Assembly: GCA_014338405.1 (NCBI GenBank)
Contig: JTDE01001061.1
Location: 48,536-112,535 of the forward strand
Length of the DNA stretch: 64,000 nucleotides
Reading direction: 5' to 3'
Source: Paragonimus skrjabini miyazakii
Taxonomy: Eukaryota > Platyhelminthes > Trematoda > Plagiorchiida > Troglotrematidae
The notes beneath the pieces are model-generated. The model had not been told where the DNA came from. It saw only the letters and a program-made list of their open reading frames with translations, and did no database searches. Within the stretch, counting starts at the first letter, position 1. Each line of letters opens with the position of its first letter. Shown here piece after piece: positions 48,691 to 60,775 of the stretch. A program made the position numbers and the translations under genes.

Positions 48691-49400
48691 ATAAACGTCG
48701 TTGCAAGCACAAATAAGTAACTTGTTCCTGATCAACATATGGTTTCTGATACATACAGTCAAACTCACAACTCACGTAAAACGTACTATTCGGATATCTC
48801 GCTGTTGCAAGGTCAGGTAATCAACTAAACGGTGAAAGAGTCCAAGTCGTGCTATCTTTAACATCAAACCAAAATCGGGTGCTTGTGCTAGCCAACTTAT
48901 GAGCAACACAAAAGTGGGGCAAACGATCAACATTCACATTTATTGAACCGGTATCATTGAATCCGAAGAATCCCGGTCACGCCACTGAGTCGCGCTGAAC
49001 TCATACTTTGAAGTCGTCCGGAGGAACGTCGGCCACTTGTTGAGCCAATCAAAATGTGGCGGACAAAGAACTGGTCTACAAATTATCGGTAATATATATA
49101 TTTGGACCATGAACACTAAGAAATGTGGCAGACTGACTTCGTTCGAGTCGCATGTGTATGGGCATCATTTAGGGCTTGATACTGTGTAACGCTTATTATC
49201 AAGGAAATGATGCAACCAACGGCTACGAAACAGATGCAACGCTCCTGGTCATCTTCTGCCGGGTAACCATTTTGTTAAAAGGTAAAACTGGCGCCTACTA
49301 CAATAGTTCAGCTCCAGTGCGATGATTGCAGTGCAGTTTTTCGGCCATCCGGTACTGTATCGATCCAGTAGTGTACGCACATTCCATATCTCGACGCACA
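48690..49400 (-). pseudogene. LINE endonuclease domain, copy 2, broken
   Basis: Minus strand: IWNVRTLLDRYST, then GRKTALQSSHW/AIIALELN (49300-49400). GASFTF and NGYPAEDDQE follow (about 49250-49290); about 20 residues between ELNY and GASFTF are missing relative to copy 1. DDFKV-VQRDSV, GFFGFNDTGSINVNVDRLPH and FCVAHKLAST (about 48890-49015) match GDFN and following blocks, with Gly of GDFN lost. TTWTLSPFS, LVDYLTLQQRDIRIVRFT close the domain (about 48780-48870). Non-functional. Confidence 0.8.
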
Positions 49401-49404
49401 GCTT

Positions 49405-52400
49405 TCTGTGTCCATACGCATGTCTCATGTTGGCTTGAGGAAATCCAGCTGGACACTATGACTCAACATCCTGATCTGCAAAACCAGAGGAAACAGGGTT
49501 TTGAAATGTTTTTCATGATGCTTACCTTCAGTCCGACATTCTACGACCGATTTCATCCGTGTTTGGACGCATCAGGTAAATATGATCTGAATGGGGGTTC
49601 GAACCGGCTATCCTTCGCGTTAAGACGATATACTTTTATCCGCCCGGGCATCGGTTTTATGAGTATTGTCTGTGACGGGGGGTTGTGTGTAATTGGTTTA
49701 TGGCTTGTTTTCACCCCGCTGATGTGAATGGACGCAGTCTACCTTGGATTGCTAGTTTGCATTGCCTACGGTTGCAAGAACACTATCTCTCTATTTGATT
49801 GGTTCAAACAAGGAAGAAACCAGCCGTGGAGTATCAGATTGAATGTATAAACATTATTTCCAGTCCTTGCGGCCGTAGCCAGTGTAAATTAACATTCCGA
49901 GGTGGGCTGTGTCCATTCATATCAAAGAGGTGAAAACAAGCTATAAATCAAAACAGGGTTTACTTGGAGAACCCTCCGTGCAGTCTATGACCCAAATGTC
50001 CGAAGTTGGTGATAATTAAATGATAGTGAGGTCCACACTTAGCAATGGGCAGCAAAGAATATGGCATTGACGTCTCATTCTGAGTACCACTGAGCGCAGT
50101 AAATGTACTACGAGTCACAACCAGCTTCTAAGAAGTAGTGCAAGTTTTTCAGTCGCATCAAATAATACGCCGGTGATCACGGTCAACCGCTGGGTGATCG
50201 AAATGCTCTTTGTTAGAAGATGCTTTTCTTAAACTCCTCTTTGATATACACAAGATTGCAGCACTACAACTACAAATATACTTTCGTTATACTGTGGGTC
50301 GTACCTCACTGTTTAAGCATGTCTACGCAGTCAGCAGTGCGACAAAAGTATCTCATGAGTGAAACTATTGCTCCCCTTTGACCTATCTAATATGGTTGAA
50401 TCTGGAAGGATTGAGTTTCCAGTCAGAACAGCCCTCAGAATCAACACAGTACACGGGTGTGACTACCACACTGGGAAATAAAAAGAGGCCGGGGAACAGT
50501 TTACACATGCATACGTATACTGTATACTAAAACGAGTGGTCGAGGTCGGTTAGCTGGCACAGACCGGCATGACGCTCGCTCACGATCTACCACAATTCAA
50601 CGTTCGTGTACTTGCTTTCCAGTATCGATCGTCCAAGTGACCTTTGCTTATTACCGTTCATTTTTTGGTTAATCAGTTTTCACACGAGATTGTCATGACC
50701 TGACTGGATACCACATCGTGATAATTTTGCGTGGTTGGACAAAAAATGGAAAACAGAAATCAATATGAACTTTCGCAGGACAGCAAAAGGAGATGCGTAA
50801 GATTGATGACAAATGTTTCCTCAGTGTACCTTTACCGCTCAAGATAATTGTGGATGCGTCAGAGAGAACAACTTACTAATTACAGTTGACCAGATGCGAG
50901 TTCGTGCATGGATTGAAATATACTCAACTTGCGATATAGGAATACTCATGTTCGTCTACCGTTGGAGAATTGCGCTCTCATTCAATTACCTTATATTTCG
51001 TAGCATACTCGTGATTACTTTGAGCGCCTTTTACATTCCAATAGATCATTAAATCAGAGTCTTCGATTATCAGTTTAATGGAATTTTACCATGTTTGCTA
51101 AAATTTAGGCCGATTGAGTGAGCGATATTCAGCAGAGATCACGTAATCGGCCGGTACACAACAGTAACGACGACAACCGACTGTTTCATTCATTCTCAGC
51201 AAATGCATACCCGACCAATTCATAGGTGCAAGGAGTTGTGAGTGAGAGACGTGCTCGTTGATTATGGAATCCGATCCGGTTGACCCAAACGATCCAAATC
51301 TACCGATATTTTTTCAGCAATAGTCCAATGCGAGGGTTTCTAAAAATGATGGATTTTTACCATTTCTATTCGCTTTACTCCTCCATGATTCGGCTGATGA
51401 CAAAAATTTCAAAATATATACTATTAACAATCAAACAGTGTTTGTTGCATTCCTTTCCAACTTACAGGGCGTAAGTGCTAGTTAGATTCGTACGAAGATA
51501 ATGGTCCTTTTAAATTAGGTGAATCAACAGGAATTTCAAAACAAACGCAGAAAGCCAAATTGTGGTTAAAAAGAAAGTCAAAAAACAGACCAAGCCGTGT
51601 TGCTAAATGTAGGCATCGTTTGTGGAGTTTACAACATGCAATCGTCAACTGTGGTGTAAACGAGTTAATTACGTGCTCATAAATTATACGGAAGTTTTGA
51701 AGTCATTTTGTGCTGTCTCATGAGTTCAATTTTCCATAAATTCGCCGAAAATTAATGATGCCGTTGAGTGAAAAATGGCAGAATTGCATGCATTTGTCCC
51801 ATCTACGAGTTTCGATAGTCGGTTTGACTGGGTAAGACGAGAGTGGCTGTCAGATATCAGGACAAAATAACGAAACACTCAGCATGGAAGTCTAAAGCAG
51901 AAGGTCATTCATCAGATAGAAACTTTCAGCTTGAAATGTGATCATTTTTAGAAATGGCGAGGAGCAGAAAAGGGTGTTAAAATGTTCTCGGAGTTACATA
52001 ACACCTTTTCTCATCTCATAGGCGGAGTATTGAATGTATATATTATATATATATTATATATATATATATTACCGTTACGATAGTAAGAGCGGATTTTTTT
52101 AAACTGCATTTGTAACCATGTATAAATCGGTGGACATGAAGTTACACAGTGTTACCGGCAAAAAACAAGGTCAGTTATTCCGTTCAAACAAAACCCGGGT
52201 GATTATGCATAGTAATATGACTAAATTCAGCAAACTAGAGACAAGAATTTTATAAACAACTTTAAGAAGCAGATACTTATTTGAAAATTGACGATCTAAC
52301 CGAATGAACTGACGACATCGTGACAGCCTAATAATTATCAGATAATCAGATCAAAATATTTCCATATCCCTCCAATAATTTTAATGTTCAATTAAATATG

Positions 52401-52830
52401 ATCCTTTATCAAGTCATCGTTCAATGAAAAAAGGCAATTACCGGTGTCTGTTGTTAAATTGATAAATCATTATTGCATGCAATTTTTGACTTCTCGTTTC
52501 ACAAAAGACGATGCAGGAAAGCATTCAGAAAGTGCTTACAAAACCTTAGTTATCACCAACTCTGATAACCTACCTATTTCCGGTCCAACACAATAAGTCA
52601 AGCATACAAAGCTTTCAATTATTGTTCAAAACAACATAACTATTTCCCGTGAGTAAAAATGATGATCAAAATGCTGAGTTGAAGCCACTTAAGGAAGATC
52701 GTTAAATGTTTGCACGCTGCAATTGTCTTAAGTTCATTTCCCAAAAGCATTGTAAGCTGTCATTTTTTAACACAATCATCGGATGATGCATTTGAGTTCC
52801 TTAATAACAGCTTATGAAGTGACCGGTAAA
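49405..52830. other. No gene recognised; may include the LINE copy 2 leader
   Basis: The first kilobase above 49400 could be the 5' part of LINE copy 2, but no similarity to the region before copy 1 was found. A B-box-like GGGGGTTCGAACCGGC lies at 49593-49608 without a matching A box. The rest is AT-rich with short frames. Confidence 0.45.
52036..52070. repeat. TA microsatellite
   Basis: TA repeats interrupted by single extra T (TATTATAT), ending before ACCG. Confidence 0.85.
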
Positions 52831-52834
52831 TTAC

Positions 52835-52999
52835 CTTTCGAGGATAGTGCATGTTCATTAAGAATTCCGAGTACTCCTTTTGTAGACAAGTCACATAATC
52901 TGATCCCGAAGCCCCGTGAGATATTTATGTCACACGTGGGACGTTTATGAACATGGCTACCTAGCTCAACAAGCGTTGACTTTCCAATGTTCAATCGAG
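52835..52999 (-). CDS. Candidate host exon (unidentified)
   Basis: On the minus strand a good acceptor (TTCTGGTTTTCCAG, ending at 53000) opens a 165-base segment without stops, followed by GTAATTTACC. The encoded peptide begins RLNIGKSTLVELGSHVHK and ends ILNEHALSSK. Both borders are phase 1 and the length is a multiple of three. The peptide composition is protein-like, but I recognise no family. It may belong with the segments at 45327 and 44361 in one minus-strand gene; that link is speculative. Confidence 0.28.
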
Positions 53000-53004
53000 C
53001 TGGA

Positions 53005-53655
53005 AAACCAGAATTCAAATCGTATGAGGTAAACCTTACTTTGCACATTTATTGTGGTTGACCATCTTTTACTTCGTTAACAATGACCACCACAGAGTTC
53101 TATTATGAACATTACGAACTATACACTGGTTGCGCAGGTCTAGGGGAAAACCAACAACGCTCATTTTACCTCTCGGGTGCCGGATCATCTTTTTCAAAGA
53201 AGATAAATACACAAACTACGATTGTTAGGTTATGTGTTCTGTAATACCACCGTGCATTTCAATCGTAAAAGTCACCAAAAGTTAGCTAAGACGACCGTTG
53301 AGTGACGCACGTATAACCAACGATGCCAAATACCAGAATCAAGTCAAGTCGCTGAAAACCGTGGCACTATTGACATAAACAGTAAAACCAGTTACAAGGA
53401 ACAAACCTCAATTCGTTTGCGTTTGTGGGATACGATACAATGGTTGGCCACAATAGGTCGTCAAGGGTCCAAAAGACAAGACAAGTACAAGCACAGGCGA
53501 TTGACAGGCAATGACAAACCGACGAAATGCGATCGAGTCGGTTTAATTCGTCTCTAAATAGCCAGTCTTCGGAGAGACTGATGAGTCGGCAACAGTTTCA
53601 CGGCGGCCCATAGGAAAGCCGTATTCAACGGGGTGGGAATGGTGAGACGGGCAGT
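53005..53655. other. No gene recognised
   Basis: Contains a hairpin CAGTC/GACTG near 53563-53580 adjoining CTGATGAG; examined and rejected as a ribozyme. No coding signal. Confidence 0.5.
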
Positions 53656-53664
53656 CAACAACTG

Positions 53665-53765
53665 CTGATGAGTAGTCGGAAATTTGGTTAATTTCAAGTT
53701 GAACATCACCCAAAATTGATCGCAGCTGTCGCATCCTCAACAATTGCTTTGTGGGCAGGTGAGTG
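53665..53765. repeat. Solo end of the hammerhead SINE family (copy E)
   Basis: CTGATGAGTAGTCGG (53663-53677), then TTCAAGTTGAACATCACCC and ATTGATCGCAGCTGTCGCAT match the family's outer end closely; the rest of the element does not follow. Confidence 0.65.
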
Positions 53766-53911
53766 AGGTTCAACAATTGAGACAGACAGAATGGAGCAAT
53801 TAGTAAAATTAGATGCGGGTTGGGAGAATGACAAGGACAGGCGTCTAGTTAGGCGGGGTCAAATGGCAGAGTTCAACAGGGTTAATCGAAGGGAATTTTG
53901 ATTTCTAATGA

Positions 53912-53985
53912 GTAGTAGGGGATTTTGATTTTCATATAGATTGATCAATTGTGGGTGATGTCCAATCTATAATTTTGAGTTCCAA
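53912..53985. repeat. Second foldback remnant of the family
   Basis: AATGAGTAGTAGGGGATTTT (53910-53929) with TTTTCATATAGATTG is followed at once by ATCAATTGTGGGTGATGTCC and AATCTATA. Both ends of the element are joined with the interior lost, similar to copy D but shorter. CATATAGATTG-type arms also occur at 32706-32757. Confidence 0.6.
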
Positions 53986-53989
53986 AAAC

Positions 53990-55100
53990 GTCCTACAATC
54001 ATTGTACGTGCAGACAACGAAACAATCAAGTTTTTTTCGAAGTATTCACTGTTCCGTTGAGCAAACTCATAATAATCGATTCTGGCGGCTGATGACACTT
54101 AACGGCATTGGGGTATGTCGTCCTCAGCAGTGCGTCTGCATCTACAGGAGTAATTTTTTAATTAAACCAATTAAGAAAAAAACCTCTGTGAATCACAAAC
54201 GTGCTCAATAGAGACATTGTCAGTGTCTACACTAGTCACTGAAACTACTCTTTCCGGGTACGTCATTGAGAGTATGGTTGACTTGCGTTTTCATACTAGG
54301 AAGTAATCGTATGGATTAGCCATCTGTCCACTACCTGTCAATGTTTGTACATTATTTCATTTGTTGTGCTTAAGAAAAACAAATCACATCGGTCTAACGA
54401 ATGAACACTTGTCTAATGAGAATAAAAGGCACCGTCTGTCTTAGTGCACAACCAGAATAAAAACATCAATCTCTAATCCGACCGTGTTCAACCCTGTCGC
54501 TTGCAATCATCAGATATTGAAGATATTCCGGATCGTCTACAAAGTTCCGGTCACTAACTCCAAGGTAGATAGACAACGAATTTCGGCAAAAACTAAACCG
54601 ATGGTTATCAGATTATTGAGCTCAGTCCTTTGGTTTTATCAAATGTTAGGTAGAGAACTCACATCGACCCTCATTAACAAACTATTATGCCGAGAACCGC
54701 TTTGACTGAAACTCATAATCTGATTGACTCCGAAAACAGAAAAGTGTTCTACATCACAGTCGCGTAAGTTGTCATATGGGTAAGGGTGATCTTAAACAAA
54801 TTAGTGTATTTTCAAGTTCATCAAATGATCCTGTTCAACAAGCGCTGCCAACTAAACTTCGTAGATAACAGTTCAACAGTATGCTTAACACAACAAACTT
54901 TTCCTGTGGAAATTCAGAACAGAGATATCAGGAACAGTTTTTTGCACAATGTATCTCTCGAGCGCATTTCGGTGCGTCTCATAAGGTACATACTGCAATC
55001 TGAGAGTTTATGGCAGTTTGATGAACGTTGTGAAGCCAGACTACACAATCAATAACTACACGCACACACATCGTGCACATCACTTGCCAGATCAATCTAG
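53990..55100. other. No gene recognised
   Basis: Short frames only (73 to 89 codons) without recognisable domains. It adjoins the 3' side of the Penelope copy; no ribozyme was found here. Confidence 0.5.
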
Positions 55101-55102
55101 TA

Positions 55103-55564
55103 TTAATGAACAAGTATTTCTGTACCCAAACGGGTAGCCTCTATTTTTAAATTGCTGCCTCTTCCGCGACCCTGAAAAGCTTTCAATGTTTCTGCGTCAT
55201 GTATCCGAAGGGCCTTCTTCAAGTCCAAATGAGGCCGACATGTCAATAAGTATCGAGTGATCGATGAAGCCGGTTTTTTGTGACCTGTCACGTTCTGACC
55301 TGATTGAGACACTGTGATATCCATGGACGTTTTACAGATCCAAACCAGAATGTGTTCGTTCTTCCAAACGTGTAAGTGCAGCTTTGTTCTGTCTATGTAC
55401 GTGGCACGGCGCTCACATGAGAATTTATAAATGATGTAAGATTTGACATTGAACAGTAGCGGTGTTTTAACCAGTGGTGGTGGGTTACGGGCAGTGATGA
55501 ACAGCATGGCTAGCTGAGTTATGTGGAACGAGTGTTCCATAATTGCCGTTAAACTGGTTTTCAA
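55103..55564 (-). pseudogene. Penelope-like element, GIY-YIG nuclease
   Basis: A 153-codon minus-strand frame: NPPPLVKTPLLFNVKSYIIY and KFSCERRATYIDRTKLHLHV (GIY-YIG; YIG is YID and the second Cys of the C-x-C linker is lost), WKNEHILVW, then KKPASSITRYLLTCRPHLDL and KALRIHDAETLKAFQ. It follows the RT frame at 55754-56325 after a frame change. Unlike the other copies it lacks the VQK---LPW terminal block, so it may belong to another Penelope lineage. In intact elements the domain nicks the target for priming. Confidence 0.8.
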
Positions 55565-55753
55565 TACAGTAATGGTATGATCCTTTTAAGGCAAACAAAG
55601 GTAGAAATTCACTTTGGTAACTGCTGAAGCCATCGCGGCAGCCGGTTTTCATCGCTGAATCTTTCAACGTATGCGGATGGACAGTCAATGGCTAATGTTC
55701 CTCTCGAATAGATTTGTCATGCCAAATAAGACAATGTTCCAGTTAGAGCGCAT

Positions 55754-56325
55754 CTATACGGAACACGCATAAAACCGTGAAAATTCGGATGCTGCCCCGC
55801 CCAAGAGTTTCCCGTAAACGTTCCGCAGTGCGGATTCGTCACTACGATGCTCCATTAAGGTATCCAAAAATACCAGTGCAATAATATGCCTGTGCTCCAT
55901 AATGAAGCTAACTTTAGGAATCTGCTGGTTCACTGAGTCGAGTAAATACGCTGCCATCTTCGCGGTATCAGTGAATGACAGGATGTCGTCGACATAGCGC
56001 TGATAGAAATGGGCTTGACTGATGACGGTATCCGTGTCCTGCTCCAAGTTGATAACGAAAGTATCGGCTAGTAGCGGACGAAGCACATTGCTGTCGATTT
56101 TTGTACAGCCGGTTCCTTGAAAGAACTTGACGTTCGCTGCATATTGTAGCAGAATTAACTCTAACTCAAACGTAGGCAATCCTGTGTTCAAGTGATTTGA
56201 GTCGGCATGATAACAAATTTTATCAAGCGTGTGTTTCACAGAAGCATTTGTGAACAAGGAAGCTATGTCCATACTGGCCATAGCTTTGTTGGTACCGTCC
56301 AACCCACTGAGTAAGTCGAATAGCT
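55754..56325 (-). pseudogene. Penelope-like element, reverse transcriptase
   Basis: A 182-codon minus-strand frame with Penelope RT blocks: ASMDIASLFTNASV (motif A with its Asp), LIL-QYAANVKFFQG, KIDSNVLRPLLADTF (motif B), QRYVDDILSF (motif C, catalytic YVDD intact), VSFIMEHRHIIALVFLDTLM. Motif B lacks about four residues of the usual V-A-M-G-S-P-L-G-P run, which should abolish activity. Upstream, a stop lies just before FDLLSGLDGTNKAMASMD, and no earlier RT part was found, so the element is 5'-truncated. The frame 55565-55753 between RT and nuclease holds decayed linker. Confidence 0.85.
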
Positions 56326-56329
56326 TAAA

Positions 56330-56884
56330 ACTCTACAGTTTTCCAAACTGGTTGAAAGAGCTATGTGAAGCACTGTGCTAACGTGTGTCGTAGTGAATTA
56401 GAGATAAACAGGGATAAACAACTTCCATCAAAGACTTTGCCAAATAAGCTGCAGACTATACTGTATGCAGAGGAGATGCGGTGAAATGTGTTTAAGAAAC
56501 GCACTGTGTAAAAACTGCTTGACTTCTGTGGTCCAATATAATCATCTTTTGCTCAGAACGAGATTTGTGCACAGTACATTGTTCTTAGTCCGGCTGTGAT
56601 AGTATTCATTCTTAGAAGACATGATCATAGTAACTGCGATTCGGATTTGCTTGCCCTCATTTAGAAATACGTTGTAAGCTAAGTACTGTTTAGCCAGAAC
56701 GATCGGTGTAGAAGGTGGCTGCATTATGAAAATCGATTGCCATTGTGCTTAGTGATGTTAGTCAAATGTGCCAATGCATCACAATCCGTTCCTCCATACC
56801 CGTCCAACCTAAAACAAATTGACCTTCGTAAAACAGTGAGTGCGCACGTGTGTGTATCTAAGTGACATAGTGACCTGTGAATAC
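56330..56884. other. No gene recognised
   Basis: Short frames only between the Penelope RT and the tandem duplication. Confidence 0.5.
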
Positions 56885-57230
56885 GTCACAATGACACCTC
56901 GTTAGACAGTTGGTTCATGTTCACCCAAATCACAATCGTTTAACACAGCACTCCTTTAGTCCTTCAAAAGAACGGTTGTACACAAACTCTGTGTTATGTT
57001 TCACACCAAGGCCGTTGACGACAGTTAAATTTAAAGACCGGAAGACAGTCTATCAGAGTCACAATGACACCTCGTTAGACAGTTGGTTCATGTTCACCCA
57101 AATCACAATCGTTTAACACAGCACTCTTTTAGTCCTTCAAAAGAACGGTTGTACACAAACTCTGTGTTATGTTTCACACCAAGGCCGTTGACGACAGTTA
57201 AATTTAAAGACCGGAAGACAGTCTATCAGA
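56885..57230. repeat. 173-bp tandem duplication
   Basis: Units 56885-57057 and 57058-57230 are identical except for one C/T (CTCCTTT against CTCTTTT). The first unit begins GTCACAATGACACCTCG, and GTC recurs just after the second unit. No third copy. A plus-strand frame (56910-57116) spans the junction but is not a recognisable protein. Confidence 0.9.
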
Positions 57231-57234
57231 GTCC

Positions 57235-60200
57235 GTAATGAATGCAGTTTGGCACATCCCAAGATGTTTTCAGTTGTGCTGTACGCTTTTTGTTCGAAAT
57301 AGATATGTACTTTGTGAATAGTAACACAACTAAATTTGATAGCACAGAAGCGATGGATGTTCATCAAAATAAGTCTGAATGAAGTTCAGATAAGTAATCA
57401 GATGATTTGCCCTCAAAAATGGGGTCTTAGTAACCAAAAGATTGGCGAACAGATTGTATGAAATCAGAAGTTGCAATTTGACCTAGAGGTCTTGGACGTA
57501 CGATTACCGATTACAATGAACTGTATCTCCACTAGACGCAATCTGATAACCTGATCAGTGTTCATATTTGTGTGGTTAGTTGTTCAGAATGTGAGGAATT
57601 CGTTATATTCAATGCTGTGTTACATCATCAATGCTACCAGTACAGTTGAATACCAAGTCGGGGAGGGAAAATACACAGCTGGTGAGCCTCCATAGGTGCA
57701 AAAGTCGAATGTTGTCATATTTTTGAGTGTATTAGTCAAAAAACGTGTCCGAGCGCAATACTGATATGAAATACAAGTGACTTGGGGGAATTAGTAAACC
57801 AAATTTCGAGGTCATCGGTGTCCCCCTGCTTTTTAAATAAAAACATCTATTTTCATGTTTATACTTAGGCTAGTGTTTGAGGCATCCGGATCCAAGATGG
57901 GATACCACGAAACGTTTGATTAACTATGGACCAAATAAAACATAACAGTTCTCGGCTTATTCAATTAGAGTATGTGAACGTGGCACTAGTGATGACAAAG
58001 CTGGATCCATCTTTACAGAAGACAAAAAGTATTACAAATATCCCAAAATTATTGTGTGTCAAATTTCAACTGTTAACGTTGTTAGTTTTCTTTTTAAGGC
58101 GTGGAAAACACAGAATGTGACGCCTGATCTGACTAATTTACTAATTAAGGCAAACTTGAAGCAACAGCGACCATGAAATTAAAATTACCTAACCACTCTG
58201 GAAGACAAAACTATGAGTGAAAATACACCATTCTTTTGTAAGTGAAATAAACTTTCCATGTGTGACGCACGTTCACAAACTATTGTCGATACTTCACCGC
58301 TTCTACACCTTTGCGTGAATTAAACTCCATCGATTTTGGCACGTTTCCTGTGATGATGACCCATAGGCTCTCTACGAAGTTCGGGTCAGGGATTGTTATT
58401 GCTTAATCTTCAAATTACTCTTAGATAAAAGCGGCGATCTACATAGATTGAAAACGTGTATCAGATCATTATCTTGTTAAAAGACAAGGTCGCCATCATG
58501 AGGCCAAGAAACTGAAAGGCGGAAGTGAGTAACAATTGTGTTAATGTAATAATCTGACGTCTGCATTCAAATCCATGTTACCCTGTAGTTTATTCAAGTT
58601 ATCACCAGTATCCCCAATGTGAACGTAGCAACGAATCGATGATGTACCACAGTCAACCTATTAAAAGACGATATACTGTACCAATTGTACACCGCCAACC
58701 GAAGTGGGCAAAACACCACTCTAGTTAAAGCGATTGTTAGAACAATGTTATTATCACCGGGGGAAAAGTTTCAATTTGGAAAGTCCCAGTGGATGGCTAT
58801 TTTAGTGACACGATTTACTGAAGGGAGTGAAACACCTCGCTTCACAAAAATATACTGACGGTTAAACGAAGGATTTTGATATGCTCTTCCACTGAAAGGA
58901 TACGCTAGTCAGTAATAATAAATAGAATGCAGATAGCTTCCTTTATCAAAGAAAACAAAATGTGCATTCTGAGTTTTATTGATCGAATGATGTTAGAAAC
59001 GGTATCACCCTGCAGGATAGGGCCTCCACAAGTATCTTCTCTCGATTTTAACTTTTGCATAAATAAACAATACTACATAGTTGCAGTAACCAACAAGATG
59101 CCTAGGTCTGAATAGTGCGCAGAACCTACAAATCAACAGCAATACTGAAACGAACGAGTTTCATCTCAGAAAAAGGGACTTAAGAGAGCGCTCTTGACAG
59201 AATGGAGAAAAATCGAGGGGTGTACTAAAGTATCTGATGAATACCACGTAAAGAAGATCTACTATATTTCTAAAAAGAAACAAAAACACACACCTTGGTG
59301 TATTTTAACTTGGTCTGTTGTCTTCAAAAATGGTTGTGTAATTTCGTATTTTACGGTAACTAACGGCTCAGTTTTTCCTTAATTGTAAAAACACTCGGAT
59401 CTGTTTTATATGGTTCTGAGGGAAAAAGGCGCAAAGGATAATGCAGAAGAAGGGGTCTCCCTATAGTTATTTTTACTGGTATAAAAACTTGATCGAAACC
59501 GAATTAAATCGACTACCGAGTCGTATGGAATAGTTAATAAAATAAGCTGGGGAGGTGGCAGTGTCAATACTAAAAAACAGACAGGTGAATCGACCCTCAA
59601 ATTTACCATACCATATAAAAATGGTATAGTTTATTTCAGTCCAAATTAACCTGTGTTCGGTCATCGCATCAGAGGCGGAAAAGTGTACAAATCAAAACCG
59701 GAATAATCTCACATTCCTAACGCCAATTGATAAGGACGTGTAGATGGCCACTCGCTTCATAAGTGAAGTGAGAAATAAGTATTCAGTTCTGGCGTTCTAC
59801 TCCACGATAGCCGCTTCTAATGCTTGAAACAAAGGTGATCAATCATTAGCTGCAGGCGGAATTGATCGTCTGAATGTGACCGTAGACCAAAGTGCAACTT
59901 ATTCGGGTTTGAACTCTACTGCTGTACTACACGTTTCATTGGTAAGCGAACTGTAGATGAACGTACTTCCGGGTAGGTTTCATATCATGGAAATCTCTGT
60001 TGTTAGTTGAACAAAAACATAAAGTAAGACGTAATATGCGTTCATTTATGGAAGTCGCGGTAATATGGCTTCAGCTATAATTTCACATGAGCTCATTTCT
60101 ACTATAATTTCGGATACAGCACTGTTTGATTGTGTCATCAGACACGTTTTTAGCAACAAATTACCATTATACTGTAAAACTTATCTAATTGTGTTTGTTC

Positions 60201-60554
60201 CGTAAACTTTAATACTAACCAGTGTTCGACTACGAGTACCAAATGACAAACATATTCAATGAAATCTCAACAATAAGTTCACTAAAAGTATAAACGCACT
60301 CTGGAAACCAGAGAAGAAGACTCTTTCTCAGATAGCTTGTTCACTGCTATTTTCACTCCAGCTTCACCACTTGTTTGAACTGTCCGAATGGCGTTACACA
60401 GAAGAGTTGATATGTAACTTCCACTACCAACTGATTGTTTGTGCAGACGTGGCCATCTTGAGAGCACCACAAATAATTGGCCCCCTTAAGCCATTTCATT
60501 AGAGTAGGCTGTTCGCGTTTCCTCATTTCCATGTTGAAATAAAACCATCATAAG
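57235..60554. other. No gene recognised
   Basis: AT-rich with short frames (at most about 65 codons). No repeats of the described families were found. Confidence 0.5.
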
Positions 60555-60702
60555 CGGGCATTTAGTGATGAGTAGTCGGGGATTTGGTTTATTTCAATTT
60601 GAACGTCACCCACAATTGATCGGGCAACCTGATCATTACTCACAAACGAAAGTGGTTGAGCGTTCACATATGATAATTCGGTCGTGCCTAACGTGAGGTC
60701 AA

Positions 60703-60757
60703 TGGCGCAGTGGTAAACACGGTTGCCTCATGAACAGAATGTCCGTGGTTCAAGTCC
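60703..60757 (+). promoter_or_regulatory. RNA polymerase III type 2 promoter (A and B boxes)
   Basis: A box TGGCGCAGTGG fits TRGYNNARNNG. B box GGTTCAAGTCC fits GGTTCRANTCC. Their spacing of about 33 bp is normal. Expected to drive transcription of the element from upstream of 60703. Confidence 0.7.
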
Positions 60758-60775
60758 CGGCAGTGGCGATGAAAT

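Larger units (their letters stand above)
46740..49400 (-). mobile_element. Non-LTR retrotransposon (RTE-like LINE), copy 2
   Basis: Same element as 11137-13920, on the opposite strand and more decayed. Endonuclease, linker and RT follow each other from 49400 down to 46740 with many stops and frame changes. Block-by-block agreement with copy 1 in identical order (for example HLKDAP in both linkers, QQRDIR in both nucleases) makes the identity firm although no long reading frame remains. Confidence 0.85.

Noticed and set aside
49590..49610. Perfect B box GGTTCGAACC, candidate tRNA gene
   Set aside because: No A box at suitable distance and no acceptor or anticodon stems could be paired.
49326..49727. 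133-codon plus-strand frame
   Set aside because: Partly antisense to the endonuclease of LINE copy 2 and without domain similarity; a shadow frame.
53563..53620. GACTGATGAGTCGG next to a CAGTC/GACTG hairpin, resembling a hammerhead
   Set aside because: The GAAA at 53613 is not preceded by a complement to the bases after CTGATGA, so no stem II can form, and no stem III or cleavage site follows.
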